A DNA stretch of 64,000 nucleotides. Source: Bacteroidota bacterium (GTDB taxonomy: Bacteria; Bacteroidota; Ignavibacteria; UBA10030; UBA8401). The notes below the pieces were generated by a model, which made no database searches, had not been told where the DNA came from, and saw only the letters and a program-made list of their open reading frames with translations. The stretch spans positions 1-64,000 of the forward strand of contig JAJYOK010000012.1 of the NCBI GenBank assembly GCA_021796215.1, written 5' to 3'. A program made the position numbers and the translations under genes. Positions 17,511-26,251 of the stretch are shown here, piece by piece. The stretch's first letter is position 1, and the number at the start of each line of letters is the position of its first letter.

Positions 17511-18815
17511 TCAGTGCACTCCCTGCGGAGAAGAAAGACGATCGTACAACGGCGTCTCTTCCGTTCCCCCTGGACTTTTCGCCACCGCCATGCCGACGGC
17601 GCGATCGAATCCGCCGAACCGATTATCGCGATAATACACAACGGCAGTGTAGCGTTCCGTCGTTCTCCAATCATTTCCTTCCAGCGCAAGCCAATCCTGA
17701 TTGACGACAGCACCATAACGATCCACATCGCCGAGCACGTATTGATAATCGTAGACACCGCGGCGCAGCCACAATCGGCAGCGATATTCTCCTAACGAGT
17801 CATCATACGCCATTTCGTATTGTTGCGACGGCATCCATGCGTTAAATGCACCGACGAGAAAAATTCTTTTGCTTGCCGGCGAGGGAAGCTTCAATCGCAT
17901 CGTTACGTCAAGATATTCCGAGTTGCCGCCGACGAACGGGCGTAATTTTGCCGCGCCGTTCGCATCAAGCGCGCCCTGCCATTGAAACCGTGAAAGGTCG
18001 GCGCCGCCTATGAGCTGCACCGGCTCATAATTCGGATAGAATCTGCTCGAGCTTAGGTCGAGGCGGCGGTATTCATTTCCCGGAGCCACGTTGCGGATCG
18101 TGAATGTTTTTTCCGGCAGCACAAAATTATCAACAAAAGTGTCCGGCGTTCGGTTGTCAACATCAATGCGGGATGGATTGTACAATTTCCAGTTTTGAAA
18201 AATATCAACCGTTTTTACGTTGGGATGAAACAGCCTGTTTTCTTCCGGTTGATTGTCGCCGGACGGTACATTGACATGTACCGTAATGTATTGCATTTGA
18301 TTGAAGGGCGCAGCAGTTTCCGGATAATAGCGGTTCGCCACGCTCATCGTTGCCGCAACGAGGTTCTCAACCACAATAAATCGCCCTTCAGCGAGAATTG
18401 TGTTCTCGTGTTCTTTTTCAAAGATCGAAAAAATGTAATTACCCGAATATAAAAAGCGAACAACACTGAAGCTGTCGGGAAATGAATTAAGATAGTGAAA
18501 CGTATAATGGTGAACGCCGTTTGGCGCCGTTGTGAACAAGAGGGATTGACTCCGATTGTGGTACAGATCATTCAGAAAAATATTGTTGTCCGGCACCCAA
18601 TCCTTCGACGCGTGCATGAAGAGAATTTGCAGGTTCGGAGGAACCGGTGTATCAACATCGAATTCAATCGTGATGCGCTGGGTCTGTGTGATGATTGGGA
18701 CTTCATACTCGTCACTGTCGGCATAAATGCGCAATCCCATAATTGTCACGTTTGCCGTGGAAACTGACGGTAAAAAATAGAGCACGAAAATAATAATGCC
18801 AAACAATTGTTTCAT
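17511..18815 (-). CDS. DUF5103 protein, type IX secretion system plug-like
   Basis: This 434-residue exported protein has an N-terminal signal (residues 3-20, PSVSTA). The first domain matches the DUF5103 pattern: an Ig-like start with LRIYADSDEYEVPII, then VENLVAATMSVANRYYPE, QYITVHVNVP, KTVDIFQNWKLYNPSRIDVDNRTPD and GNEYRRLDLSSSRFYP. The C-terminal part looks like a CBM48/AMPK-type beta-sandwich (IFLVGAFNAWM...GVYDYQYVLGD). In Flavobacterium a protein of this family plugs the periplasmic side of the SprA translocon. Together with PorQ and a sorting-domain cargo in this window, this supports a functional T9SS. Its start overlaps the HAD gene stop. Confidence 0.85.
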   Translation of the reverse strand: MKQLFGIIIFVLYFLPSVSTANVTIMGLRIYADSDEYEVPIITQTQRITIEFDVDTPVPPNLQILFMHASKDWVPDNNIFLNDLYHNRSQSLLFTTAPNGVHHYTFHYLNSFPDSFSVVRFLYSGNYIFSIFEKEHENTILAEGRFIVVENLVAATMSVANRYYPETAAPFNQMQYITVHVNVPSGDNQPEENRLFHPNVKTVDIFQNWKLYNPSRIDVDNRTPDTFVDNFVLPEKTFTIRNVAPGNEYRRLDLSSSRFYPNYEPVQLIGGADLSRFQWQGALDANGAAKLRPFVGGNSEYLDVTMRLKLPSPASKRIFLVGAFNAWMPSQQYEMAYDDSLGEYRCRLWLRRGVYDYQYVLGDVDRYGAVVNQDWLALEGNDWRTTERYTAVVYYRDNRFGGFDRAVGMAVAKSPGGTEETPLYDRLSSPQGVH

Positions 18816-19507
18816 GATTGTGCACTCCTATTGAAGACTCCGTCGTTTTTTGGCGGGTTGAGCAATGACATCAGCCAAGATTGAAACTCAGCAACATCGT
18901 GAAACACAAAATCGGTTTTCATTTGCAGCACTTTTTCTTTTGCGTATGAATCCCATAGCACCGCCGCAATTTTTACTCCGGCGTCGTGCGATGCTTTCAC
19001 ATCCGCAACGGCGTCGCCGACCATAAGCACTTCATCCGATGCAAGAGCAAAGTGCTTCATAATTTTCCTGATTCCTTCCGATGACGGTTTGAATTCTTTC
19101 ACGTCGTCTCCCGTCACCACCATATCGAAATACGGTGCGATGCCGAACTTTTTCAATGTAATCTCCGTCGTGCGCCGTCCTTTACCGGTGAACAAGCCGA
19201 CACGCAACCCTTCGGTTTTTAGAAACTGTAAAGTATCCTTCATACCCGGATAAAGCGCCGCCAATTCATTGTGCCGCTCTTCATAGAAGCGGTAATATTC
19301 TTTCATCGCTTCATCAATGTGATCGGAGCCGATCATGTTCTCAATCGCTTCTTTTTCAGGCGGACCGAAGAAGGCGGTAATTTCCGGCGGAGTAAATCGT
19401 TTGTGAATATACCTCTCGGCAATATAATTGAACGAATCGTAAATAAGCTGATTCGTCTGTGTTAACGTGCCGTCCATATCAAAAATAATACATTTCAAAT
19501 ATTGCAT
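18812..19507 (-). CDS. HAD-superfamily hydrolase, phosphoglycolate phosphatase-like
   Basis: The 231 residues carry the HAD motif I IIFDMDGTLTQT with nucleophile Asp near residue 9, motif II GLFTGKGRRTTE and motif IV MVGDAVADVKAS. The helical cap between motifs I and II places it in subfamily IA with Gph and beta-phosphoglucomutases. Substrate cannot be told from sequence; phosphoglycolate or another small phosphate ester is likely. It is first in a tight run with the plug protein, Gfo/Idh oxidoreductase and cca. Confidence 0.9.
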   Translation of the reverse strand: MQYLKCIIFDMDGTLTQTNQLIYDSFNYIAERYIHKRFTPPEITAFFGPPEKEAIENMIGSDHIDEAMKEYYRFYEERHNELAALYPGMKDTLQFLKTEGLRVGLFTGKGRRTTEITLKKFGIAPYFDMVVTGDDVKEFKPSSEGIRKIMKHFALASDEVLMVGDAVADVKASHDAGVKIAAVLWDSYAKEKVLQMKTDFVFHDVAEFQSWLMSLLNPPKNDGVFNRSAQS

Positions 19508-19574
19508 AATCTTCCCAAAAAACTTCCTCTTTGCTATTGCTCAGGAAAGTAAAAAAATTTCCTACCTAGCCACA

Positions 19575-19638
19575 GGATTGGATGAATGGATTAATGGAAG
19601 CCTCCGCACCCAACAATCCAATAATCCAACCATCCATC
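19575..19638. repeat. Intergenic GGATTNATGG-type repeat with complementary half
   Basis: The left half (19575-19597) is a run of GGATTGGAT / GGATTAATGG words. The right half (19610-19638) is a run of the complementary AATCCA / ATCCAACC words, so the RNA could fold back. The same word pairs occur at 21045-21101 and 33457-33531 and inside a gene at 28378-28448. Confidence 0.55.
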
Positions 19639-21037
19639 ATGATTCCGTCGGCTCTGCATGAATGTGAACTTCCTTAATGTCGGGCAAAGCCACCATAATT
19701 TTATTCTCCAGCGCGGTAGAAATCTCGTGCGCGTTTTCAAGTGATAAATTCTTTTCCACCGAACACTTCAGCGAAACACGATACTTCCCTTTCACTTCCA
19801 ACACCGTCAGTACATTGCAATCGTGAATCTCCGGCATGGTCGCCGCAACTTCCAGAATGTCATGAATCAATTCCTGTGATGAAAGCGTCACATCAACAGA
19901 CGTGATCACATTCTCCTGCGAATCTTCAATATGCACGACAACCGAAACCACGTCCGGCATTTCTTTTTTGATGCGCTCCTCGATCTCATCCACAATTTTA
20001 TGCGCGCGAACGAAATCTTCCTGTTGAAAATCCCCTTGGGACGGAAATTCTATCTGAAATTCCACCTGATATTTTCCATCAACAAGAAACGCCTGCACGT
20101 CATGCGCCCGCCGGCCTTCGCGCTCGAGCATCAGCTTTACCTTGTCAACAATCGTTTCATCCGATGTCTCCGTCGGTTCCGGATGAATGATGATGTCGGC
20201 ATTCGGTACTACACGGTGAATTGCCGTTTCAACTTCATGCACCAGTGTATTTGCCACTTCAAACGGCGTCGTGCGGCGCAGATGCAGCGTTAAATCCACA
20301 AACGTCTTCGACCCCGAATTTCTCACGCGGATATTGTCCACTTGTTGAACTCCCGGCATTTCCAGCGCCGCCCGCTGTACCGCCTCCTCCAATCCTATTG
20401 GTGCGCGGTCAAGCAATTCATTGATTGTCCGCTTGCCGAGCGATAATGTGACATAAATGACGATGAACGCAACGATCAATGCCGCAACGGAATCGGCCAC
20501 CGGAATTTTCAGCAGCGTCAGCACCAATCCCAGCACCACAACGCTCGAGCTCCATACATCCGTGCTGAAATGCAATGCGTCCGCTTCCAGCGCCTGACTG
20601 TGGTGCTTGCGCGCAACGCGGTACAGCGCACGTGACCGCGAGACATCCACAACAATGGAAACGATCATCACAAAAAAACTCCAGAAGTTCACTTCAACTT
20701 CTATCGTATGAAACAACAGCCGTTTGATCGCTTCGTTGATGATCCAAAAGCATGTTACAAGAAGAAGAGCGGTTTCGATAAGCGCAGAAAAATTTTCGAT
20801 CTTGCCGTGTCCGTACAAATGCGTCTTGTCGGCAGGGCGCGCAGAAAACTTCACGGCAAGCAGCGTAATAATTGCGGCAATTAGATCAAGTCCGGAATGC
20901 GCCGCCTCGGAAAGAATGCCTAAGCTTCCCGTCCACAATCCGACGCCGACTTTCAATCCCGTAACGACAAACGCCGCTGCGACCGAACTCAGCGCGACGG
21001 TTGATTTTTCAGATTCCGATGTCGAGAAATAATTCAT
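19637..21037 (-). CDS. Cation diffusion facilitator (CDF) metal exporter with extended C terminus
   Basis: Inner-membrane proton-coupled exporter of divalent metals (Zn, Fe, Mn, Co or Cd). The N-terminal half has six membrane segments with the HSGLDLIAA and HFSTDVWSS metal-site motifs (HxxxD in segments 2 and 5, with Ser/His variants) and the YGHGKIENFSALIE motif. At 466 residues it is far longer than the usual ~300. After segment 6 I see three successive ZT-dimer-like cytoplasmic domains (about 210-290, 300-385 and 390-466), each with a buried hydrophobic-strand pattern ending in V(V)HIE or VHIHAEP. The extra copies may tune metal sensing. Confidence 0.92.
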   Translation of the reverse strand: MNYFSTSESEKSTVALSSVAAAFVVTGLKVGVGLWTGSLGILSEAAHSGLDLIAAIITLLAVKFSARPADKTHLYGHGKIENFSALIETALLLVTCFWIINEAIKRLLFHTIEVEVNFWSFFVMIVSIVVDVSRSRALYRVARKHHSQALEADALHFSTDVWSSSVVVLGLVLTLLKIPVADSVAALIVAFIVIYVTLSLGKRTINELLDRAPIGLEEAVQRAALEMPGVQQVDNIRVRNSGSKTFVDLTLHLRRTTPFEVANTLVHEVETAIHRVVPNADIIIHPEPTETSDETIVDKVKLMLEREGRRAHDVQAFLVDGKYQVEFQIEFPSQGDFQQEDFVRAHKIVDEIEERIKKEMPDVVSVVVHIEDSQENVITSVDVTLSSQELIHDILEVAATMPEIHDCNVLTVLEVKGKYRVSLKCSVEKNLSLENAHEISTALENKIMVALPDIKEVHIHAEPTES

Positions 21038-21044
21038 AAAAGAA

Positions 21045-21101
21045 TTGGATTAACGGATCGTTGGGTTATTGGATCGGTGTATTATTAATCCATCAATCCA
21101 T
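21045..21101. repeat. Intergenic GGATTNATGG-type repeat, second site
   Basis: GGATTAACGGATCG / TTATTGGATCGG words (21047-21076) are followed by ATTAATCCATCAATCC (21084-21100), partly complementary. This is the same family as 19575-19638. It lies just upstream of the CDF gene. Confidence 0.5.
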
Positions 21102-21120
21102 TTTCTGCCTTCGTAGCAAA

Positions 21121-21167
21121 AACAAAACAGGCGCCAATTCGATACATCAAACTGACGCCGTTTTTTT
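21121..21167. terminator. Bidirectional intrinsic terminator after fbaB
   Basis: A 14-bp stem pairs 21130-21143 with 21146-21159; three positions pair as G-U in the minus-strand RNA. TGTTTTGTT follows on the minus strand and seven T residues (21161-21167) on the plus strand. It lies 74 bases past the fbaB stop. Confidence 0.75.
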
Positions 21168-21232
21168 CTCGCGTGAAGCCAACCCGTAGAGCGAAGCGCC
21201 GCTTCGCCCTGCATGTAACCTTTTCACCGAAG

Positions 21233-22288
21233 TTACGCGATGGTCACTTCTTTAGAAAGATAGACGTCCTGTATTGCATTCAGAATCTCCACGCCTTCCT
21301 TCATCGGACGTTGAAATGCTTTGCGCCCTGAGATCAATCCCATTCCGCCTGCGCGTTTATTGATAACCGCCGTCCGCACTGCTTCCGCTAAATCGCTCGC
21401 ACCGGAAGACGCACCGCCTGAGTTGATCAATCCGGCTCTGCCCATGTAACAGTTCACAACCTGATAGCGCGTCAGATCAATCGGGTTATCGGTGGTGAGC
21501 TTCTCGTAAACCAGTTTGCTCGTCTTGCCGAAATTCAGCGCGACATAGCCGCCGTTATTTTCCGGAAGCTTCTGCTTAATGATGTCCGCTTCAATCGTAA
21601 CACCGAGATGATTCGCTTGTCCGGTCAAGTCGGCGGAAACATGATAATCTTTTTCCTTCGTTTTGAACGCGTTGTTGCGCGTGTAGCACCAGAGGATCGT
21701 TGCCATGCCTAACTCGTGCGCATGTTGAAACGCCTGGCTCACTTCCCAGATTTGTCTGCGCGATTCTGCTGAACCGAAATAAATCGTCGCACCGACTGCC
21801 ACTGCGCCCATCCAGTACGCCTGCTTCACGCTGGCGAACAATGTTTGGTCGTAGGTGTTCGGGTAGGACAAAAATTCATTGTGATTGATTTTCAAAATAA
21901 AGGGAATCTTGTGCGCGTACTTCCGCGAAACTGCCCCGAGCACTCCAAGCGTCGAAGCAACGGCATTCGCGCCTCCTTCAATGGCAAGCTTCACAATATT
22001 TTCCGGATCGAAATATTCCGGATTCGGTGCGAACGATGCGCCGCCGGAATGTTCAATGCCCTGATCAACAGGAAGAATGGACACATAGCCCGTTCCCGCA
22101 AGTCTGCCGTTGTCGAAAAGCGCTTGCAGGCTTTTCAGCACCGGCGTCGGGCGGTCAGAAAGTGCATACACTTGGTCAACATAGTTCGGTCCCGGCAAAT
22201 GAAGAGATTCTTTGGGAATTGTCGTGCATTTGTGTTCAAGAAGCGATTTTGCGTTGTCGCCTAAAAGTTTTCCAAAATCTAAAGCCAT
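21233..22288 (-). CDS. fbaB: Class I fructose-bisphosphate aldolase, FbaB/DhnA type
   Basis: Cleaves fructose 1,6-bisphosphate to dihydroxyacetone phosphate and glyceraldehyde 3-phosphate through a Schiff base. The 351 residues align along their whole length with my recollection of E. coli Fba[15 protein letters not shown] near the start, [54 protein letters not shown], the Schiff-base region [16 protein letters not shown] and a final VTIA. I chose ATG 22288, nine bases after GGAG, over a TTG 15 bases upstream. It stands alone, with a terminator behind it. Confidence 0.96.
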   Translation of the reverse strand: MALDFGKLLGDNAKSLLEHKCTTIPKESLHLPGPNYVDQVYALSDRPTPVLKSLQALFDNGRLAGTGYVSILPVDQGIEHSGGASFAPNPEYFDPENIVKLAIEGGANAVASTLGVLGAVSRKYAHKIPFILKINHNEFLSYPNTYDQTLFASVKQAYWMGAVAVGATIYFGSAESRRQIWEVSQAFQHAHELGMATILWCYTRNNAFKTKEKDYHVSADLTGQANHLGVTIEADIIKQKLPENNGGYVALNFGKTSKLVYEKLTTDNPIDLTRYQVVNCYMGRAGLINSGGASSGASDLAEAVRTAVINKRAGGMGLISGRKAFQRPMKEGVEILNAIQDVYLSKEVTIA

Positions 22289-22660
22289 GGCAGGTTTCTC
22301 CAATCAGTAAGTCGTTAATAATGTTCAGACTGAGTCTGCTGCGCCTTTGGCGCAAAAGCGGAAATATCTAAAATGTTTTGAATTGTTATTCAGCCAGAGA
22401 CATGCTCCACGTGCCACGTACAGCGTGACTGATCAGCCTTCGGCTGAGAAAATATACGAAAGGTTAGTTTGTAGTGCAACGTGTGTTACTCAGCATCGTC
22501 ATTTCCGCGAAGGTGAAAATCAAATCATCTCCCCAAAAACCGTTTGTCATGTCCGAAGTTGAAAAACCACGCTGCAGGCGTGTGCGGGAATCTATTTACC
22601 CAAAGCCACCTAAAAACCTGTAGCCGAGGTCGTCGACCTCGGCTACAATAAATTCTGAAC
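22289..22660. other. Gene-free 372-bp stretch between fbaB and the restriction-modification gene
   Basis: No convincing gene here. It contains a CAGACTGAGTCTG palindrome near 22326, a TCAGCC-TTC-GGCTGA hairpin (22433-22447), a GCGGGAATCTAT piece shared with 27732-27766, and the perfect inverted repeat at 22619-22647. The fbaB promoter should be inside, but I could not fix it. Confidence 0.5.
22619..22647. repeat. Perfect 13-bp inverted repeat with 3-base loop
   Basis: TGTAGCCGAGGTC and its exact complement flank GTC. It ends 14 bases past the stop of the restriction-modification gene and lacks a U tract on the minus strand. It looks like a REP-type palindrome and could also slow or end transcription. 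Confidence 0.7.
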
Positions 22661-25600
22661 CTATCCCTCAATCACTCTCTTCTCCACCTTCGGAAATAAC
22701 TTATCAATTTCTTTTTGCACTTCAATTGTTTTGGCGATGGATGCCGCTGTTTTGCAGAAATGCTGTGGGTCGTCCAACTGTCTTCCTTTACGGTCTTTCA
22801 GGTAATGGTCCAGCACTTTGTACCCGCCGATCTGGTAGCTCCACACTTCAGGAGAGACATTTTCAAAATAACGATGCTCGTTGATATGCAGAATTTCTTT
22901 CTCTTCATCATACTTCGGTTTTTCGATTGTGTCATCTGTCCCTTTGCCGAAATATTTTATCATTGGTTTATTCAACGATTTATGCTTCAGCAAATGCAGC
23001 TCAATAAGTTCACTTCCCATGCCGGACATTTCTTTGAACAACTCATAATTTTTGGTGAAAGGAATGCGGGGAAAATCTATCTTTAAAAATTCGGCGTACT
23101 TCTCCCGGTAGATGTTGCTGTATAAAATGGAGTAGCAATAACCAAGAATTTGTTCCGGTGTGGGGACTTTGCCATACGCATCTTTTAACTGCACAAAAAC
23201 TTCCTGCGCAATGTTTGCTCTCTTTCCTTTTGCCTTGCCGTATTCAACTTCCGGCTCAAAGAGCATCATTGTTTGAAGTGAAACTCCTTTTTTCTTTTGG
23301 TCTGTGTCGTAGAGGTAGAGAGGTGCTTGTTCAATAATTCCTTTACTGCTAAAAAATATTCTATTATCAACCATTTGGTCAGAAACTAATGCGTGTGAAT
23401 ATGGATCGTTACCGGAATACTGCCGCATAAAGCAAAAAGACAAATTGTCTTTCAACATATGCTGCATGACATCTCTTCGTGACCTCTCAATCATGTCTTC
23501 CGAATAAATTATATATCTGCTGTCAAATGGTCTATAACGAATCATACAAATCTTCTCAAAGAAATCAGCATCTTTAGATGCTTTAACTCTCGCTTCTTTT
23601 AATGACCACTCACTTGTATCTTTTACTTTATATGCTTCACGGATAAACACTTCATCAAACTTCAAATTTCTAAATTGTCGCATTCGATTTTCCAAATCTT
23701 TTAGCGAATACGAAATCACCAATTCATCACGATGGGTTTTCACTCCTGTCGAACTTACAGGGAAAATATCTGTAACACTTTTCCATTGTTCATACTGTCT
23801 TATATTCTCGAAGTTTTTCCTCGTTAAGAAGTACCATGGTGTTTCGGGTTTCAACTCTTCATAATCCTTTTTCTTAAATGGTTTCTTTCCAAGCCAGTCA
23901 TATTTCTCTTCACGTAAACCAAACAAATCATTATGGAAAACCTTACAACCCTTACCATTTTCATTTTTCACAAAAATCGCTATCGCGGTTCCCTGCCGGA
24001 TATCAAAAACATTTTCATCTTTACCGCCATCGGGAGTAGTCTCTTTCCTTAATGAATTGCCATGAAGATCAATGATGTAGATCTCATTAAATGTATTCAT
24101 CATGCTCTGACGCATTCCACGGAACGTGACATTCTCCAAATAACTATGGTTTGTAATCATTCCCACAATACCCTGACCTGCTTTATGAATCTTCCACTGA
24201 GCAAAGCGAAGAAACTTCACGTAATCATCCTGCAGCAATTTTGGATTTTGCTCGCCTAGCGATTCACCGTCAACTTTGTAATAGCTTGTCGCGCCGTCAA
24301 CATCCTGCTTCAATAATTTATCTGTCCACTCGTTGTAGTTTGCAGAGTTTGCCGAATACGGCGGGTTGCCGAGAATAACAAGAATCGGTTCTTTCTGTTT
24401 TACTTTTCCGGCAAGGTGGCTTTCGGCGCTGAGCGACTCGAACCCGGGAATCTCCGTCTGCGAAAGGTCTTCCATATCCAATGTGTTGGTAAGGTAAAGA
24501 TTGAAGCGGTCGTCATCCTTCATGGTGTAGCCAAGCTCTTCCAGCAGGAAACTGATTTTGATATGCCCGATGGCGTAGGGAGCCATCATCAACTCAAACG
24601 AGTAGAAGTTTTTCAGAATCTGATTTTTAATCAGCTTCGTTTTCCCCGCTTCACCGTACTTGCCGGTGTATTCTTCAACGGCAAGCTTAATGGCTTCTGC
24701 CGGAAATGTTAAAGTCCCGCCGGCGGGGTCGAGCAGCGTTACTTCTTTGCTTGCCAGCCCGTCGCTTAATTGAAAATGCGTCTTCAGCAAATCGTGTATC
24801 GCACGGACGATATATTTCACGACCGGTTCAGGAGTATAATAGACGCCACGCTTCTCACGAGTTTCGGGGTCGTAAATATTCAGGAACGTTTCATAGAAAT
24901 GGACAATCGGGTCTTCCCCTTTTCCCTTGCGGTAAAACTCGTCGAGAATCTTGTTCACATCCGCCACGTGAAGCACCTGCGCAATGTCGTCGATAATTAC
25001 TTCCATCTGCGGCGGCACTGCGCCGAGCGAGATGAAACTGAAGACGTCGCGCAGAATGCCGATGGTGTGCGGGATAAGGTCGTATGCAACTTTCCTGTTG
25101 AAGCCGCCGCTCGAACGTGTGCGTGCGGCAAAAAGCCCGTACGTAATTGTCTGTGAATAGATGTCGGCAAAGTCTTTGTGCGAAAGGTCTGCAACAAGAT
25201 ATTGTTTGAATGCAGAATAGAAGCCGAAGATTTTTCCTTTCCCTTTTTCTTCCTCTTCTAATTCTTTTGTAATGACTTCGTCACGAAGAAAACCTGTCCG
25301 TTTTGCAAGCTCAATGGCAAGGTCTTTTGCCGTGAGAACGTTCGGCAGGGAGAACGAAAAGAACTTTTCGAGAAGTGAAACGAATTTTTCTTCGTTTTCA
25401 ACAGGCGGAACGGTTTGCAGCTTCTTTGCTATGAACGGACGTGCAACAAGAACTTTGTCAACTAATTCGCCGTTGCGATACAAGCGAAACTCGTAAAAAT
25501 CTGTCAGGATAAGATTGGGAAACGTGGAGCGGTACCGCTTGAGCTGTTCTGAATCTTCAACGTGATCAAGATTCTGCCCCGGCTTCTTCGCTTCGATGTA

Positions 25601-25810
25601 TCCGACAATGTTCTGCTTTCCATCCCACACACGAAAGTCAGGGTTTCCCGCGTCGGTTTTTTTCGGCAGCGTGGTTATCTGAATATTCTTTTTCCCGGTC
25701 TCTTTGGAAAACGATTCGAGGAAATTGGAGAAATGTCTATAGTAGCTTTCTTCGCGTGCATCCCCCTGCGCAGTAGTAGCAGAAATTTTTTTGAGATACT
25801 CTTTTAGCAA
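22661..25810 (-). CDS. Stand-alone restriction-modification protein (type IIG/ISP-like: nuclease plus N6-adenine methylase)
   Basis: A single 1049-residue polypeptide. The N-terminal nuclease region has a PD-(D/E)xK pattern, PDFRVWDGKQNIVGYIEAKKPG (about residues 57-78). A helical linker follows. The methylase domain has GVYYTPEPVVKYIVR, motif I written DPAGGTLTF (about residue 355) and motif IV NPPYS (about 480). The C-terminal third (YRPFDSRYIIYSED...MIRYRPFD-type) probably recognises DNA. Such enzymes methylate one strand and cut unmodified DNA without separate subunits. The start is TTG with a weak ribosome binding site. No HsdR/HsdS partner is nearby. Confidence 0.88.
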   Translation of the reverse strand: MLKEYLKKISATTAQGDAREESYYRHFSNFLESFSKETGKKNIQITTLPKKTDAGNPDFRVWDGKQNIVGYIEAKKPGQNLDHVEDSEQLKRYRSTFPNLILTDFYEFRLYRNGELVDKVLVARPFIAKKLQTVPPVENEEKFVSLLEKFFSFSLPNVLTAKDLAIELAKRTGFLRDEVITKELEEEEKGKGKIFGFYSAFKQYLVADLSHKDFADIYSQTITYGLFAARTRSSGGFNRKVAYDLIPHTIGILRDVFSFISLGAVPPQMEVIIDDIAQVLHVADVNKILDEFYRKGKGEDPIVHFYETFLNIYDPETREKRGVYYTPEPVVKYIVRAIHDLLKTHFQLSDGLASKEVTLLDPAGGTLTFPAEAIKLAVEEYTGKYGEAGKTKLIKNQILKNFYSFELMMAPYAIGHIKISFLLEELGYTMKDDDRFNLYLTNTLDMEDLSQTEIPGFESLSAESHLAGKVKQKEPILVILGNPPYSANSANYNEWTDKLLKQDVDGATSYYKVDGESLGEQNPKLLQDDYVKFLRFAQWKIHKAGQGIVGMITNHSYLENVTFRGMRQSMMNTFNEIYIIDLHGNSLRKETTPDGGKDENVFDIRQGTAIAIFVKNENGKGCKVFHNDLFGLREEKYDWLGKKPFKKKDYEELKPETPWYFLTRKNFENIRQYEQWKSVTDIFPVSSTGVKTHRDELVISYSLKDLENRMRQFRNLKFDEVFIREAYKVKDTSEWSLKEARVKASKDADFFEKICMIRYRPFDSRYIIYSEDMIERSRRDVMQHMLKDNLSFCFMRQYSGNDPYSHALVSDQMVDNRIFFSSKGIIEQAPLYLYDTDQKKKGVSLQTMMLFEPEVEYGKAKGKRANIAQEVFVQLKDAYGKVPTPEQILGYCYSILYSNIYREKYAEFLKIDFPRIPFTKNYELFKEMSGMGSELIELHLLKHKSLNKPMIKYFGKGTDDTIEKPKYDEEKEILHINEHRYFENVSPEVWSYQIGGYKVLDHYLKDRKGRQLDDPQHFCKTAASIAKTIEVQKEIDKLFPKVEKRVIEG

Positions 25811-25898
25811 TGTCTTGTTCGCCTCGTCATGAAAATTTTTTACCTTGAAGCCTGAACCTTCAACCCTGCACCTGTAACGCCGTCACAGAAGCCACTGA

Positions 25899-25927
25899 AT
25901 TCTATCGAAAACCAAATTAATATGCAA
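25899..25927 (-). promoter_or_regulatory. Predicted promoter of the restriction-modification gene
   Basis: Minus strand: TTGCAT (25922-25927) and TAGAAT (25899-25904), spacer 17 bp, about 90 bases before the start codon. Confidence 0.5.
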
Positions 25928-26140
25928 CAAGCCACACTCTATTATCATTCATAATTCATAATTCGTAATTGGTAATTCGTTATTCTCAATTTGAACAAGC
26001 ACCTTTTTCACCGAACACCTAAAACCTAACACCCAACTCCTAACCGCCGCCCACTGTTAAGTTTTTATGAACCCCGCTTCTCCCCTCTGGATTTTTCCTT
26101 CTTTTCTCGTATATTGTCGCAGGCAAAAAATGAACGAAGA
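25928..26140. other. AT-rich intergenic region with TAATTC-type repeats
   Basis: 25945-25987 is a run of ATTCATAATTC / ATTCGTAATTGG / AATTCG words that partly fold back on themselves. 26020-26045 holds CCTAAAACCTAACACC-like words. A weak promoter for the MFS gene may lie at about 26093-26115, ending in TATATT. No gene is seen. Confidence 0.45.
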
Positions 26141-26222
26141 TGTCTGACGGAGCCGTTCAGCCGTCTGACATCTGTGCTGTCCGGCCCGAAACTGTCAGAC
26201 AGTACAAAACCACTGTCAGACA
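26141..26222. promoter_or_regulatory. Four helically phased TGTCWGACA palindromes upstream of the MFS gene
   Basis: Nine-base palindromes TGTC-W-GACA occur at 26141-26149 (last base off), 26162-26170 (first base off), 26193-26201 (exact) and 26214-26222 (exact). Centres are 21, 31 and 21 bp apart, i.e. two, three and two helical turns, so all four would lie on one face of the DNA. The array ends 29 bases before the MFS start codon. This is what a cooperative regulator-binding region looks like; I do not recognise the regulator. Confidence 0.65.
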
Positions 26223-26251
26223 TTTATCCACCATCATTTCGGAAAACATCT

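Noticed and set aside
26114-26251. N-terminal extension of the MFS protein
   Set aside because: The extra residues come from the palindrome array and do not resemble the family. ATG 26252 gives the expected start of the first membrane segment.
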